Shown: positions 42,901 through 51,016 of the stretch, one piece after another
How positions within the stretch are numbered: position 1 is the first letter of the stretch
How the letters are laid out: every line of letters starts with the position of its first letter
NCBI RefSeq assembly: GCF_017301615.1
Contig: NZ_CP059066.1
Location: 558,001 to 622,000, forward strand
Direction: 5' to 3'
DNA: 64,000 nt
Source: Koleobacter methoxysyntrophicus
Lineage (GTDB): Bacteria > Bacillota > Thermosediminibacteria > Koleobacterales > Koleobacteraceae
The notes under the pieces: model-generated
What the model saw: the letters and a program-made list of their open reading frames with translations, nothing else
What the model was told of the DNA's origin: nothing
Databases searched by the model: none
Made by a program: the position numbers and the translations under genes

Positions 42901-44021
42901 CTGAATCTATCATCACACTGAATATAGTCAAAAGCAGGCTTATCAATCAAACTTTCTTTAAAGCGGTTGCTGGAGTTTAATATGGCTTCAAAGATATATC
43001 CTGTCTCTTTTTTCACTGAACTGTCTTCCATCTTTTGGTCTACGTTATACATAATAACGTTAAACCAGCCAAAATTACCTCCTGCTATGGTATAGGCTGC
43101 TTCTATCAGTCCTTTTGGATACTCAGGTATCATACCCTTCTTGTTAAGATAAGCGATATAATCCGATATATCTGCAAAGGAATTCTGAAGCATTTCATAC
43201 ATTTCCGTTCTTCTGTCTAAAGCACCTATCCCCTGGATACTACCTCCTATAACTGTAGAACACAAAAGAAGATAGGAAACCTCCGGATATTTCTTTCTCG
43301 GGTCTTCATGTTTTATAGCACTTGTAATTACCTGAATTGCTTCTCCATCTATTTTGTTTACCAGTTCCTTCTCTTTTTCAATTCCATACTTTGCAATTTC
43401 CCCCGCTGTTTCTAATTCATCACAGATAATAAGAAAATGTTCAATACCGAATTGCTTAACATACTCCATTCCTTTTCGGGTTAGTTCATCCAATTTTTCT
43501 TTGTTTATAACCAGTTCACTCAAATCCACTCTGTCTACTTGAAGTAAATCTCCAAGGATGCTTCTATCAAACCCTACAGGAGATAAGGCATCTTGAATAG
43601 CTTCCATAATCTTTCCTTGAATGCTTCCATCGGATTCTCTGCTTAAATAGGACAGCGCTGTATAAATGCCGTAAGCCACCCAGTTATCTCCAATTAAATC
43701 AGGATGGCACATTTGGGAATACCTTATGTATAACGGGAGAACCTTATCTTCAAAATTAGGTTTAAAAATTCTGACTTCTTTTTGCTCACCATCCTCATTA
43801 ATAATCCACCCTTTATCCATGCCAAGAGGTTCTGAAATAAGTTCGAAACCGATACGCGACTTACCGACACCCCACTTTGAAATCAGCGGGAAAATAGTTG
43901 CCATCCCTGCACTTTTCATAGTCTTCGTAAAGCCTTTGAAAATTTCATAAAACTCTTTCTGCCCTACCATCGGCTGATTTAAAGGAAAATCACTGGTACC
44001 GAAAGGAGCCCATATAGACAT
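39960..44021 (-). CDS. Giant P-loop ATPase (1353 residues), core of the defence-like operon
   Basis: The Walker A motif ISKWGVGKSRIG is at residues 47-58 and a Walker B-like FLIICDELETAGE at about 196-208, in an AAA-type or KAP-like NTPase domain. The remaining 1100 residues are mostly helical with no recognised motif, rich in Lys/Glu. Large ATPases of this layout (BrxC/PglY, DptF, DUF6079-like) are hallmarks of BREX and other multi-gene defence systems. I cannot assign it to one. ATG 44021 is preferred over 44027 because AGGAGGG directly abuts the latter. The end overlaps the next gene. Confidence 0.8.
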   Translation of the reverse strand: MSIWAPFGTSDFPLNQPMVGQKEFYEIFKGFTKTMKSAGMATIFPLISKWGVGKSRIGFELISEPLGMDKGWIINEDGEQKEVRIFKPNFEDKVLPLYIRYSQMCHPDLIGDNWVAYGIYTALSYLSRESDGSIQGKIMEAIQDALSPVGFDRSILGDLLQVDRVDLSELVINKEKLDELTRKGMEYVKQFGIEHFLIICDELETAGEIAKYGIEKEKELVNKIDGEAIQVITSAIKHEDPRKKYPEVSYLLLCSTVIGGSIQGIGALDRRTEMYEMLQNSFADISDYIAYLNKKGMIPEYPKGLIEAAYTIAGGNFGWFNVIMYNVDQKMEDSSVKKETGYIFEAILNSSNRFKESLIDKPAFDYIQCDDRFRRTIKHALLEQIPNKKTNYSAEEINAMMDAKAEDGEKLFKEFYCVKLEKDDLAVYLNSQGYKREMGDIFVNNFGSSFDLGILLRSLKTFSLNVKENEYIVGKEEETFLDQVRMLYLKDDIEESARYIYGYILEKIEKEDIKEAEYIGPNFAYLSRLDKRYRVEKDDFGYVPDTEKNKEIEALVKERSKNRKEEVKRVLSGACRALEINYPEESFYTINGVECVRTKVEAGPYLDVHKDRIVDIIWGKDEEKLKDVLLDSRLLKDGVHPIIVISDSVISADYTEKFVKEKYEGIGKCLIFVNITRLQKDILEVMSIDKDILDIRENRNVITSTFRDRIRKIRDHFNLKAREWFEKLDEEGWILRPIIYKKHDEKQIALLSKAYKRMLIHGIDFEELGSKKDVRLPDAEYTELKNVLKSTAIGRMNEGKGYKETGLFIHEDENRYSINIPACMNRILKFNGNSNKSMADYGNKFFFSLIHEVKPKRILEQWIEFMMGLNLLLKTKDGFIERISNYELDGRYSVVKKWLEDDCKKEIDSMKKVINGPYLDVLEKNQVPYYKVQLQEAEKIKDSINIDKLSKRDDKNMEKFRDVVSKIEKFLGICYQVYDSDGWNNIKTYNPNIIKDIKIDDKEKPLWFRVRHIRLFIDYINTLKDPAVKSITDKIAEIKKNCEYGGFMLPISPITNILQKYCNELENSTDYEKMTISGTGTMVSYINTLAYKLKDGDFSGAYKRIEDILNACGLEPIENNALKWANDRGIIGEYRAIYKNFTSIIDCYKKLPESKKWVDYFSDAPEKLRNHTEVKNLSNCIKEIELFVNGGLEQEIEDNEPVMLSKPDEFLALLKKRVEDMQQCVGLIEGYKTNVMNLARTKKNEFYDNLLISTVDKICRVQGKPPVSAQINTEEYPKEETYAATKEEIQNKMNLLASEGESFFKNSPLIKKTTFSFFKQVVEKDGDINWDDYLEEKRELESVKLIRTKVEVL

Positions 44022-44032
44022 ATCCATCCCTC

Positions 44033-45088
44033 CTAATCTCTAATCTCCAACTTAATTAATTGATAATCTTTTTTCCCCAGCAAGCCTCTGCCGTGCCTGG
44101 GCTGTCCCTGCTCATGGTCTTTAACTATAAACTTTCCTTTGTTTATACTTGTAATAAAGTAATGGTCAATCCATTGCTCTTCTGCCAAGGTATTTTCACT
44201 GTCAACCTTCTTTTTCAATATGGAGCCTACTATTCCTACTGGAAAAAATCCCCTTGCATCCGAGTATTCTTCAATTAATTTATGTAGTATTTCTATATCA
44301 TCCACATCGGCTTCATTTACTAAACTTTCATATACATCAATGCCAGCATCCTCTTTTATCTTATGTTTATCTAAAATGTACCTTCCATCTTCGCTTTCAT
44401 CAATCCACCCTAAGTAGTCAAATAACAGCATTGGTATTTTTAAATAAGTACTCATGGAGCCTAAAGAAGGATAATCTTTATTAACGCCCCTAAATTCTAT
44501 TTCTTCCCCATCTCCAATATCAAGTTCCTTTCTCCAGAAATCACCTAATATCTTTGATTGATTCTCCTTCATTAAACTATTAATGTTCATTTCATCAGGC
44601 TTGCTGCTGAAAATGTAAAACTTCTTGTCATTTAGGGTTATATAAGCCTTTGCAAAGTTTTCCATATACCCTTTTTCAAAATAGAGATATCCTCCGTTTA
44701 ACATTGCATAAGCAACGGTCCTAATTCTTATGGAATACTTTAATAATTGACTTCCCAATACCTTTTCCCATTCCTCATTATGTTTAAATCTTTCTACCAG
44801 TTCAGCGGCACCCTCTGTAAGTTCATATCCGCCTTCAATTTCCTTTATAAAGTTACATCCAACGATAGTTAAAGAGTCTTTATCTTTTTCTGCACCGAAA
44901 AGGCCATATACCTCATCAGCATTGACAATTCTTCCGCCCTCGTCAACCTTATAGCCCAGATAATCCCTGGCTAAATCTTTTTTACTGCTGCAGGGTGTTT
45001 TCTTTGGTAGGGATTTTAAAATTTCTGCCCATCTTTCTATATTGGATGCCTTTACCCAAAATCTGTCCGTACCTATCTTGATAATCAT
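44033..45088 (-). CDS. Unrecognised protein of the defence-like operon (351 residues)
   Basis: No family recognised. It starts IIKIGTDRFWVKASNIERWA and ends GLLGKKDYQLIKLEIRD. Short winged-helix-like segments appear (GGYELTEGAAELVERFKHNE; YILDKHKIKEDAG), suggesting DNA or partner binding. Its start overlaps the upstream gene by 4 bases and the ATPase gene begins 11 bases after its stop. Together with the preceding 354-residue protein it may form accessory subunits of the ATPase. Confidence 0.6.
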   Translation of the reverse strand: MIIKIGTDRFWVKASNIERWAEILKSLPKKTPCSSKKDLARDYLGYKVDEGGRIVNADEVYGLFGAEKDKDSLTIVGCNFIKEIEGGYELTEGAAELVERFKHNEEWEKVLGSQLLKYSIRIRTVAYAMLNGGYLYFEKGYMENFAKAYITLNDKKFYIFSSKPDEMNINSLMKENQSKILGDFWRKELDIGDGEEIEFRGVNKDYPSLGSMSTYLKIPMLLFDYLGWIDESEDGRYILDKHKIKEDAGIDVYESLVNEADVDDIEILHKLIEEYSDARGFFPVGIVGSILKKKVDSENTLAEEQWIDHYFITSINKGKFIVKDHEQGQPRHGRGLLGKKDYQLIKLEIRD

Positions 45089-46149
45089 AATGTATTCCTC
45101 AACTTTTCTACATAATCTTTAAGGGTGTTTTTAAACTTTCTGGAGCGGTTTTTTATAATAATATCCTTTGAGTATATCAGGTCTTTAAACTTTTCATTAA
45201 GGACGTATTCCCCATCCTTAAAATCAATTTTCTGCTCATCCATCATATCAAAAACCACCTTATCTACTTCAGGAGCCTTATCTGGGAAAAGGTACATATC
45301 ATTTTCCATGCAAAATTCATATACAAAATCATTGAGCCTTCCTACCCTAACTTCTCTGCCCTTTGTATTAAAAATGTAAAAGTCTAAAGGCTGGGTTGTA
45401 TAATAGTTGGTGTGGTCCGTAGGTCTTATGGATAAACCTTCAAAACCAGCGGTCTGGTATTCAAGGGCTACCATTGATAGTATTGTTAAAAAAGTTTTCC
45501 ATGGGTAAGAAAGGACCTCTGCTACTTTCTCTTCCACTGGAAAATCCCTGTATTCATAGGGAGTAAAGGTATATTTATTTTTATCTTTTAACTTCGAAAG
45601 GTTTACAGATGAAGTTATCCTCCTGCCCTGTACCCATATTTCATTAGGGTTATTACCCATCGGTGATAACTCCACATCCTCTGTATCCTCTGCCAACTGC
45701 ATGAATTTTAGTTTTGTAAGTATTGAAGGATATTGAGGATACCCATTAAACACAGCCTGATAAAAGGACTTTATTTCTTCCGTCTCTTCTACATCTTTAT
45801 CCTTGATGTTTAATATAGTTTCAGCAAATTCAGGAATGTTGTCTACAAACTCATATAAGGCTTTGCTGTCTCCCCTTTGACCTATAATACAAGCCTCTTC
45901 GTATACTTTTTTCAGCAACTTATGTAACAGAGGCGGATAGAAACAGAGAAGTGAAGATATAAAATCTTCCCTGCTTACCTTTCCGCTGAACTTAATCCAT
46001 TTTTTTGTGATAACCAGCCTGTCTTCTGCAAGGCTAATAAAGTTTTGGTCTATAAGGTATTGCATATCTATGTTATTTTTTATTTCCCCGTAGTCGTATA
46101 GGTTATTTAAACTTTTCACCAATGCGTTTATGTTTATCAAAGGTCTCAC
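45085..46149 (-). CDS. Unrecognised protein of the defence-like operon (354 residues)
   Basis: No family recognised. It starts RPLININALVKSLNNLYDYG and has a helical N-terminal half followed by a region with many aromatic residues (RPTDHTNYYTTQPLDFYIFN; VRVGRLNDFVYEFCMEN). There is no membrane segment or catalytic signature that I can name. It follows the specificity gene by 23 bases and overlaps the next gene by 4, which ties it to the system. Confidence 0.6.
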   Translation of the reverse strand: MRPLININALVKSLNNLYDYGEIKNNIDMQYLIDQNFISLAEDRLVITKKWIKFSGKVSREDFISSLLCFYPPLLHKLLKKVYEEACIIGQRGDSKALYEFVDNIPEFAETILNIKDKDVEETEEIKSFYQAVFNGYPQYPSILTKLKFMQLAEDTEDVELSPMGNNPNEIWVQGRRITSSVNLSKLKDKNKYTFTPYEYRDFPVEEKVAEVLSYPWKTFLTILSMVALEYQTAGFEGLSIRPTDHTNYYTTQPLDFYIFNTKGREVRVGRLNDFVYEFCMENDMYLFPDKAPEVDKVVFDMMDEQKIDFKDGEYVLNEKFKDLIYSKDIIIKNRSRKFKNTLKDYVEKLRNTL

Positions 46150-46172
46150 CTGCCTTTGCTCCGTACAAAATT

Positions 46173-47615
46173 TTAACTATTTGCTTTTACTTTTGACATG
46201 TCGAAGTTGCCTTCTATAAGATCTTCTACGTCTTGCTTGGCTTCTTGAATTAGTTGTTTTGATTGATTAATTTTGTCTTTATATCTTACGATTCTATCTT
46301 CTATTATCAACTGTATGTCTATATCGATAAGTGGTACTTCTATTTCCCCTAACAATTCATTATTTATATACTTCACAGTTGCTTGTGTTGATATAATATC
46401 CAACGCTAAATTTCCAAAATAACTATTAAGATATAATGATAAATAATATGGTTTAATAAAATTAATATTTTTTAATGTCAATGCTGCAATATTTTGGTTA
46501 GTAGTACAATTATCCATATCGACAACTGATGACCTTCCAAGCGTTCCAGCAATAGATACCAAAATATCACCTTTAGGAATAATCCTTAGTTTTTTTTCAT
46601 CATAATTATCATTCACATAAAGCATATCATCTTTTTCAAGAATACAATAACCTAAATTGTTTACCCTTAAAAATTTAATCTTTTTTTCATCTTTATTAAC
46701 ATACTTGTTTTGTGGAGTAGTACCTGTTCTTATATTTTTAACGATATCCTTGATTTTTTTAGTTTTTATTCCATTTTTATTCAGAATATGTTTATATAAA
46801 ATATAATTAGGCTTATAGTATTCACTATCTATTCTTGTGTCAATTTCCTTATCTGAAAGCCATATATACTTATTTACTATACTTTTTTGTTTTTCCAAAT
46901 ATTGCTCTTGCTTTAACTGACTATATAATATCTCTTCAGCCTCTTTCTTCAACCTTTTCGCTTCTTCTCTCAACTCTTCTGCTTTTCTAACCTTATCTCC
47001 TATGTATTTTTGAATTTCGGGAGATGGGATGGGGATTAATATAGATTTTAAAGTCTCCATATCTATCTTAGGTTTCGCAGAATTCATCATTCCTTGCCAA
47101 ATTTGATTTTGACCATATTTGGACTTGATAAAAGTTAAAACATAGTAACTATCAATATTGCTTTTTATTGTAACTCCCATAAGATTCCCGCTAATATTAC
47201 ATTCAAATAAATGAGTTGGTATAATAGCAACATCGCCTATTCCATTACCAATTTTTGTAAATATTAAATCTCCTGATGAGAATCTTGAACTTTTTAATCT
47301 TTTACTATCTTCTTTAGAGATAAAAACAACATTATTATCCACTTCAACGATATAATCTTTACAATTTAGAGGTCTTATAAATGGAATACCCTTATCAACG
47401 TATTGTGAAGCAAGAAGTGCTGATCCAAATGGCCCGCTATTCATTCTTGAGCAAATATCAAACAAACTCATTTTTATTAATTTACATTGAAGCAACTTGT
47501 TATAATACTGTATATATTTTAATGAATAGAAATAAGCATCTATTCTATCAACTAGTAATTCTTCTTGTGCCCATATGCAGCTTGGTTCAATAGACATAAT
47601 ATAATAATCAGACAT
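46173..47615 (-). CDS. HsdS-like DNA specificity protein
   Basis: This 480-residue protein has two target-recognition halves, each followed by a helical spacer, as in type I specificity subunits. The first half holds YVDKGIPFIRPLNCKDYIVE and SGDLIFTKIGNGIGDVA, then SPEIQKYIGDKVRKAEELRE. The second holds IRTGTTPQNKYVNKD, ILVSIAGTLGRSSVV, and the coiled coil INQSKQLIQEAKQDVEDLI. It should guide the adjacent methyltransferase to a bipartite site. ATG 47615 follows GGGTGGTGAG, 13 bases after the methyltransferase stop. No HsdR accompanies it. Confidence 0.88.
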   Translation of the reverse strand: MSDYYIMSIEPSCIWAQEELLVDRIDAYFYSLKYIQYYNKLLQCKLIKMSLFDICSRMNSGPFGSALLASQYVDKGIPFIRPLNCKDYIVEVDNNVVFISKEDSKRLKSSRFSSGDLIFTKIGNGIGDVAIIPTHLFECNISGNLMGVTIKSNIDSYYVLTFIKSKYGQNQIWQGMMNSAKPKIDMETLKSILIPIPSPEIQKYIGDKVRKAEELREEAKRLKKEAEEILYSQLKQEQYLEKQKSIVNKYIWLSDKEIDTRIDSEYYKPNYILYKHILNKNGIKTKKIKDIVKNIRTGTTPQNKYVNKDEKKIKFLRVNNLGYCILEKDDMLYVNDNYDEKKLRIIPKGDILVSIAGTLGRSSVVDMDNCTTNQNIAALTLKNINFIKPYYLSLYLNSYFGNLALDIISTQATVKYINNELLGEIEVPLIDIDIQLIIEDRIVRYKDKINQSKQLIQEAKQDVEDLIEGNFDMSKVKANS

Positions 47616-47628
47616 ATTTCTCACCACC

Positions 47629-49521
47629 CTATTCTACGTCCTCTGGCATACCTTTTTTATAAGCCTCCACAATCTTTAATAAGTCGTTGTGGTCATCGCC
47701 TAACTGTACTTCTACATTCTGTTTTACAGTAAATCCCACTTCATCTGCTACCGCCATAAATACAGGACCCTGTTTTTCTCCAGGATGTTCCTTCTTCTTT
47801 AAGTATAGCAGTGAAGTTTTTGCACCTGCTCCTGAAAGAGCAAAGGTTTCTTGCGGAAGGCTTATAACTGCTTTCAGCATCGCTTTGCCACCTTCAAATT
47901 CCCCTGTAACAGTGTTCTTTTTACCCATAATATATTCACGGACATATTTATACCCTGAGTTCGAAAGAATTCCGTCTGGTACAACTATCATTAGTAGCCC
48001 GCCTGGTTTTAATAATTGGAGGTTTCTATCAATGAATAATACCGCAGGGTCTACCGAATTTACTTCTTTCCACTTCCCTCTACTGTCTGGTTTGGAGCCA
48101 AGACATAAATATTTTTGTTCAGGGTCATTTTTTAGCATTCCATCTTCATCTATACCTTCGGAATAACGTTTGATAATTTCAACTCCTTCTGGATTTTCTA
48201 CTGTTGTTCTACCTTTCTTAATTGTCTTTGAGACTCCAGTTTTTGAAAATGGGGGATTTGTAAGGATTGCATCGAATGTCCCTGGTTTAAGGCGTGTATT
48301 CATAAGGGAATTTCTTGTTTGGAAAATAGGACACTTAGGCGCTCCATGCAGTGCCATATTGATTCTTGCCTTTAGAACCATTCCCGGAGCATTATCCGCA
48401 CCAATAAAACAGTGTTCCTTCATTTGTTCAAAAAGTTCTTCATACTGTTTCTTGTCTCCTGTCAATTTGTTCAGAAGGTAGTGTTCTATCTTCTGAAGCA
48501 TTTTTATTAAAAAGCCTGCCGAACCGCAGCACAAATCACCTATGCGGAGGGTAGGTATTCCTGTTTTGGGGTCTTTAGCAATTAGTTTTGCTGCCCCGTC
48601 TTTGGTAAGGTCGTGCAGAACCATCTCGGCTGCTGCTTCCGTTACCTGTCTTGGGGTAAGATAGATACCCATACCGCCTTTATTCTCAAACTTTCCACGA
48701 AGCAGTACATCAAAAACCCTGCCCAATACATCTCCTGTCAAATCCCTTAAAGTGGCAGGTCTCTCTACACCGTCAATTATTATTGTCCCTAAATCCTGGA
48801 GAGCCTTTAAAACAGCAATATAGATGTTGGGATTCTCCAGTTTTATATATTCATCTGCACTAAATATGTTGGCCTTTTCTCCATTATCCAAAATAGCAAC
48901 ATAATCTGCATGGTCTTTTATTTCTTTAAAGGCTTCCCTTATCTCCTGAACTGCCTTATCCTTATGTTTTTCTACATATTCGTATCTATATATTTCGTTA
49001 AATAGTTTCCCTGTTACATTTCCCTTAGTTAATCTATATTCAGGATGATAAAGCCTGAAGGTCTCCAAAAAAATAAGTTTGCTGAATTCATCGATTACAT
49101 CATTGGAGTTATTTACATGGTCCTTCATTCCATAAATCATTTCATGGAGTCCATCAAATTTCTCTTGTAACTCTTGATATTTTCTTATTGACCACTTGTC
49201 CCTATCAGTAAGTTGCCTTTTGCCTGAGTACAATTTGTTTTCATCTTCAAAGACTGATGGAATTTCAGAAACAGCCTTTTCCTCTTCAACAAGGACATAG
49301 GCATTACTTCTACCGTTTGTAATCCAAGCATATGTAGAAATAGGGTCTGTTGCCATTGCCTCAAATGTTATGGCAGTAACCAGTTCTGGTTTTAACTGCT
49401 CTTCATCTACTTTTTTTACATATACATATACATCTTTGTGACTGGCTATAAAGGTAGCATCATCAATATCCTTTATTTCCTCGTAACCAAGTTTTTTGAT
49501 TTTATCCTTTAGTTCCTGCAT
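47629..49521 (-). CDS. HsdM-like N6-adenine DNA methyltransferase
   Basis: This 630-residue type I-like methyltransferase has SAM-binding motif I GDLCCGSAGF at residues 329-338 and catalytic motif IV NPPF at 422-425 (TNPPFSKTG). The N-terminal 100 residues (ASHKDVYVYVKKVDEEQLKP, TYAWITNGRSNAYVL) form an HSDR_N-like nuclease-fold domain, common in this subfamily. HsdM helical bundle and C-terminal coil are present. It should methylate host DNA with the HsdS-like partner to mark self. The ATG has GGAGGAA upstream. Confidence 0.92.
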   Translation of the reverse strand: MQELKDKIKKLGYEEIKDIDDATFIASHKDVYVYVKKVDEEQLKPELVTAITFEAMATDPISTYAWITNGRSNAYVLVEEEKAVSEIPSVFEDENKLYSGKRQLTDRDKWSIRKYQELQEKFDGLHEMIYGMKDHVNNSNDVIDEFSKLIFLETFRLYHPEYRLTKGNVTGKLFNEIYRYEYVEKHKDKAVQEIREAFKEIKDHADYVAILDNGEKANIFSADEYIKLENPNIYIAVLKALQDLGTIIIDGVERPATLRDLTGDVLGRVFDVLLRGKFENKGGMGIYLTPRQVTEAAAEMVLHDLTKDGAAKLIAKDPKTGIPTLRIGDLCCGSAGFLIKMLQKIEHYLLNKLTGDKKQYEELFEQMKEHCFIGADNAPGMVLKARINMALHGAPKCPIFQTRNSLMNTRLKPGTFDAILTNPPFSKTGVSKTIKKGRTTVENPEGVEIIKRYSEGIDEDGMLKNDPEQKYLCLGSKPDSRGKWKEVNSVDPAVLFIDRNLQLLKPGGLLMIVVPDGILSNSGYKYVREYIMGKKNTVTGEFEGGKAMLKAVISLPQETFALSGAGAKTSLLYLKKKEHPGEKQGPVFMAVADEVGFTVKQNVEVQLGDDHNDLLKIVEAYKKGMPEDVE

Positions 49522-49534
49522 GAAAAATTCCTCC

Positions 49535-49897
49535 TTAATTTTTTGCTCTCATTAAAACAGCGCCATTGGAATGAAGTTTGTATTTCCCACTTTGCTCAGC
49601 AATTCTTGATATCTCTTCTGCACTGACAGTAATATCATTTGGTACATACTCCATAATCCTTTTTATAGGTACAACAGGTTTGCCATCCATTACTTTATCC
49701 ACTATGTCCAATATAATAGTATTTAGATTATTTCCTCCAACACTGTATAAATCCCCAGTCTTTTTAATATTACTATCCATAAGAAGAAATAGTTGTATTT
49801 GTGCTTTATTCCATTTCACTCCAAGCTCTTTTAACCTTTGGTGTAACTCTTCAACAGACTTAGGGGTTTTCAGTTGTTCGTATATTATTTCTACCAA
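49535..49897 (-). CDS. Small winged-helix-like protein, first gene of the defence-like operon
   Basis: About 120 residues from TTG 49897, 7 bases after AGGTGG. Residues 8-60 look like a winged helix (KTPKSVEELHQRLKELGVKW, NKAQIQLFLLMDSNIKK). The second half (VPNDITVSAEEISRIAEQSG) suggests another small helical domain. It stands 13 bases before hsdM and immediately downstream of a perfect inverted repeat, so it may regulate the operon. No family name can be given. Confidence 0.55.
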   Translation of the reverse strand: MVEIIYEQLKTPKSVEELHQRLKELGVKWNKAQIQLFLLMDSNIKKTGDLYSVGGNNLNTIILDIVDKVMDGKPVVPIKRIMEYVPNDITVSAEEISRIAEQSGKYKLHSNGAVLMRAKN

Positions 49898-49918
49898 CAG
49901 CGTCCACCTCTTTATGTA

Positions 49919-49950
49919 TGCCAGTTGTGGTTACAAATCCACAACTGGCA
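49919..49950. promoter_or_regulatory. Perfect 12-bp inverted repeat ahead of the defence-like operon
   Basis: TGCCAGTTGTGG and CCACAACTGGCA are separated by 8 bases and end 21 bases before the TTG start of the first gene. It could be an operator for the small winged-helix protein or an RNA hairpin controlling the operon. No T-run follows, so a terminator is less likely. Confidence 0.5.
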
Positions 49951-50053
49951 ATTTTCAATGTCTTATAGCCTTGACCCCTTATTTGTGTAAAAATCTGTCT
50001 AATCTAAGGCTCTTTAAAAATCACATAAAACTAATGCCATAATCAATATTAAG

Positions 50054-50232
50054 ATACCTGGTTTAAAGCAGCCTTCTCTTTATGAAGTTCATAACATTCT
50101 TTGATAATTTGCTTCTTAAATTCATAACTGTACTGGTTTTTGCTACTCATTAACATCTACCATCTACCCCCCATTTCCTTATTAAAGATTATCGCATTAG
50201 ACAGATTTTCTCCAAAGGTTTTGGGGGGCTAT
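50054..50232 (-). mobile_element. IS3-family remnant, left end plus OrfA start
   Basis: The frame from ATG 50150 reads SSKNQYSYEFKKQIIKECYE, an OrfA N-terminus, then is lost. Upstream, TATATAGCCCCCC at 50220-50232 is an IS end shared with the remnant at 52647-53036. It separates the main operon from the DUF2188 and membrane-protein genes. The rest of the gap 49951-50309 holds nothing else I can support. Confidence 0.6.
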
Positions 50233-50309
50233 ATAGACATTGGCTCTCCATACATCCCTTTCATAATGAAAACTGAAAAATACTCTTCTTGCCATGAGTA
50301 ATGCCTCCT

Positions 50310-50753
50310 TTAGGTAAAAATTAAAACTAAGAAGTAAATAATTATCAAGATACCAACGGAACCATATAACAAGAGTAAAGTAGGAACTTTTCTGTCTTTG
50401 GGTTTCCAAAAAGTAGTTCTTAACCAAGAGTCAACATCTTTTGCAAATCTATAAGCATTCATATCTAAAAGATATTCATCCGTTTCTAATCTATTTTTTA
50501 TAACCCATTCATAAAGTTTGCGATACATTCTTTCCTGCCACAAAAAATAACCATCTAAAAGCCAAAAAACTATCAATGGGATAAAGGCAATTAACACTTG
50601 ATTTTTGTTTCCTTTAAGCAATAGGGTTCCTACAACAAGTGTTATAGCCCAGCCTTTAATTAAAAAGGAATTAAGAGCCATTCTGTTTATAATTTCCTGA
50701 ATAATCTCAACTTCTTTCATTAAATATTCTTTTAATTTCTCTTTTTTTTCCAT
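50310..50753 (-). CDS. Three-transmembrane protein (RipA-like membrane protein)
   Basis: This 147-residue protein has membrane helices at NSFLIKGWAITLVVGTLLL, IAFIPLIVFWLLDGYFLW and LLYGSVGILIIIYFLVLI. A conserved-looking QERMYRKLYEWVI lies after the second. Similar proteins are annotated as RipA-type octameric membrane proteins and often sit next to DUF2188 genes in defence islands, possibly as membrane effectors. ATG 50753 follows GGAGG; it lies 18 bases after the DUF2188 gene, so the two are co-transcribed. Function here is inferred only from context. Confidence 0.55.
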   Translation of the reverse strand: MEKKEKLKEYLMKEVEIIQEIINRMALNSFLIKGWAITLVVGTLLLKGNKNQVLIAFIPLIVFWLLDGYFLWQERMYRKLYEWVIKNRLETDEYLLDMNAYRFAKDVDSWLRTTFWKPKDRKVPTLLLLYGSVGILIIIYFLVLIFT

Positions 50754-50771
50754 ATTAATCACCTCCCTCCA

Positions 50772-51002
50772 TTAATGTTCCTTATCTTTTGGTGGGCATG
50801 GGTCATTTCCATAACTGTCTTTACTCCTGATTTTGCCGTCTCTTCCTTGGATAATCAATTCCGATTTCTGGTTTTGGGCAATTCCTTTTGCCACATTTAT
50901 TGCTTGTTTTTGAGTATCAGTAACTTTAGTTGCTCTTTTGTTGCCTTCGCCTTTAACAGCCCATTTGTCGCCGTGTCTTACAACCCATTGATTTTTACCC
51001 AT
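50772..51002 (-). CDS. DUF2188 protein
   Basis: This 76-residue protein matches the DUF2188 pattern: NQWVVRHGDKWAVKGEGNKR, ATKVTDTQKQAINVAKGIAQ, then ELIIQGRDGKIRSKDSYGND. Its role is unknown; it occurs widely beside phage-defence and membrane-effector genes. ATG 51002 follows GAGGTG by 6 bases, preferred over a non-ATG start 3 codons earlier. It is followed by the three-transmembrane gene. Confidence 0.85.
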   Translation of the reverse strand: MGKNQWVVRHGDKWAVKGEGNKRATKVTDTQKQAINVAKGIAQNQKSELIIQGRDGKIRSKDSYGNDPCPPKDKEH

Positions 51003-51016
51003 ATATAACACCTCTT

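Noticed and set aside
34212-49897. A straightforward type I restriction-modification call for this operon
   Set aside because: No HsdR is present, and eight extra co-transcribed genes (giant ATPase, HerA, NurA-like, kinase and others) do not belong to type I systems.
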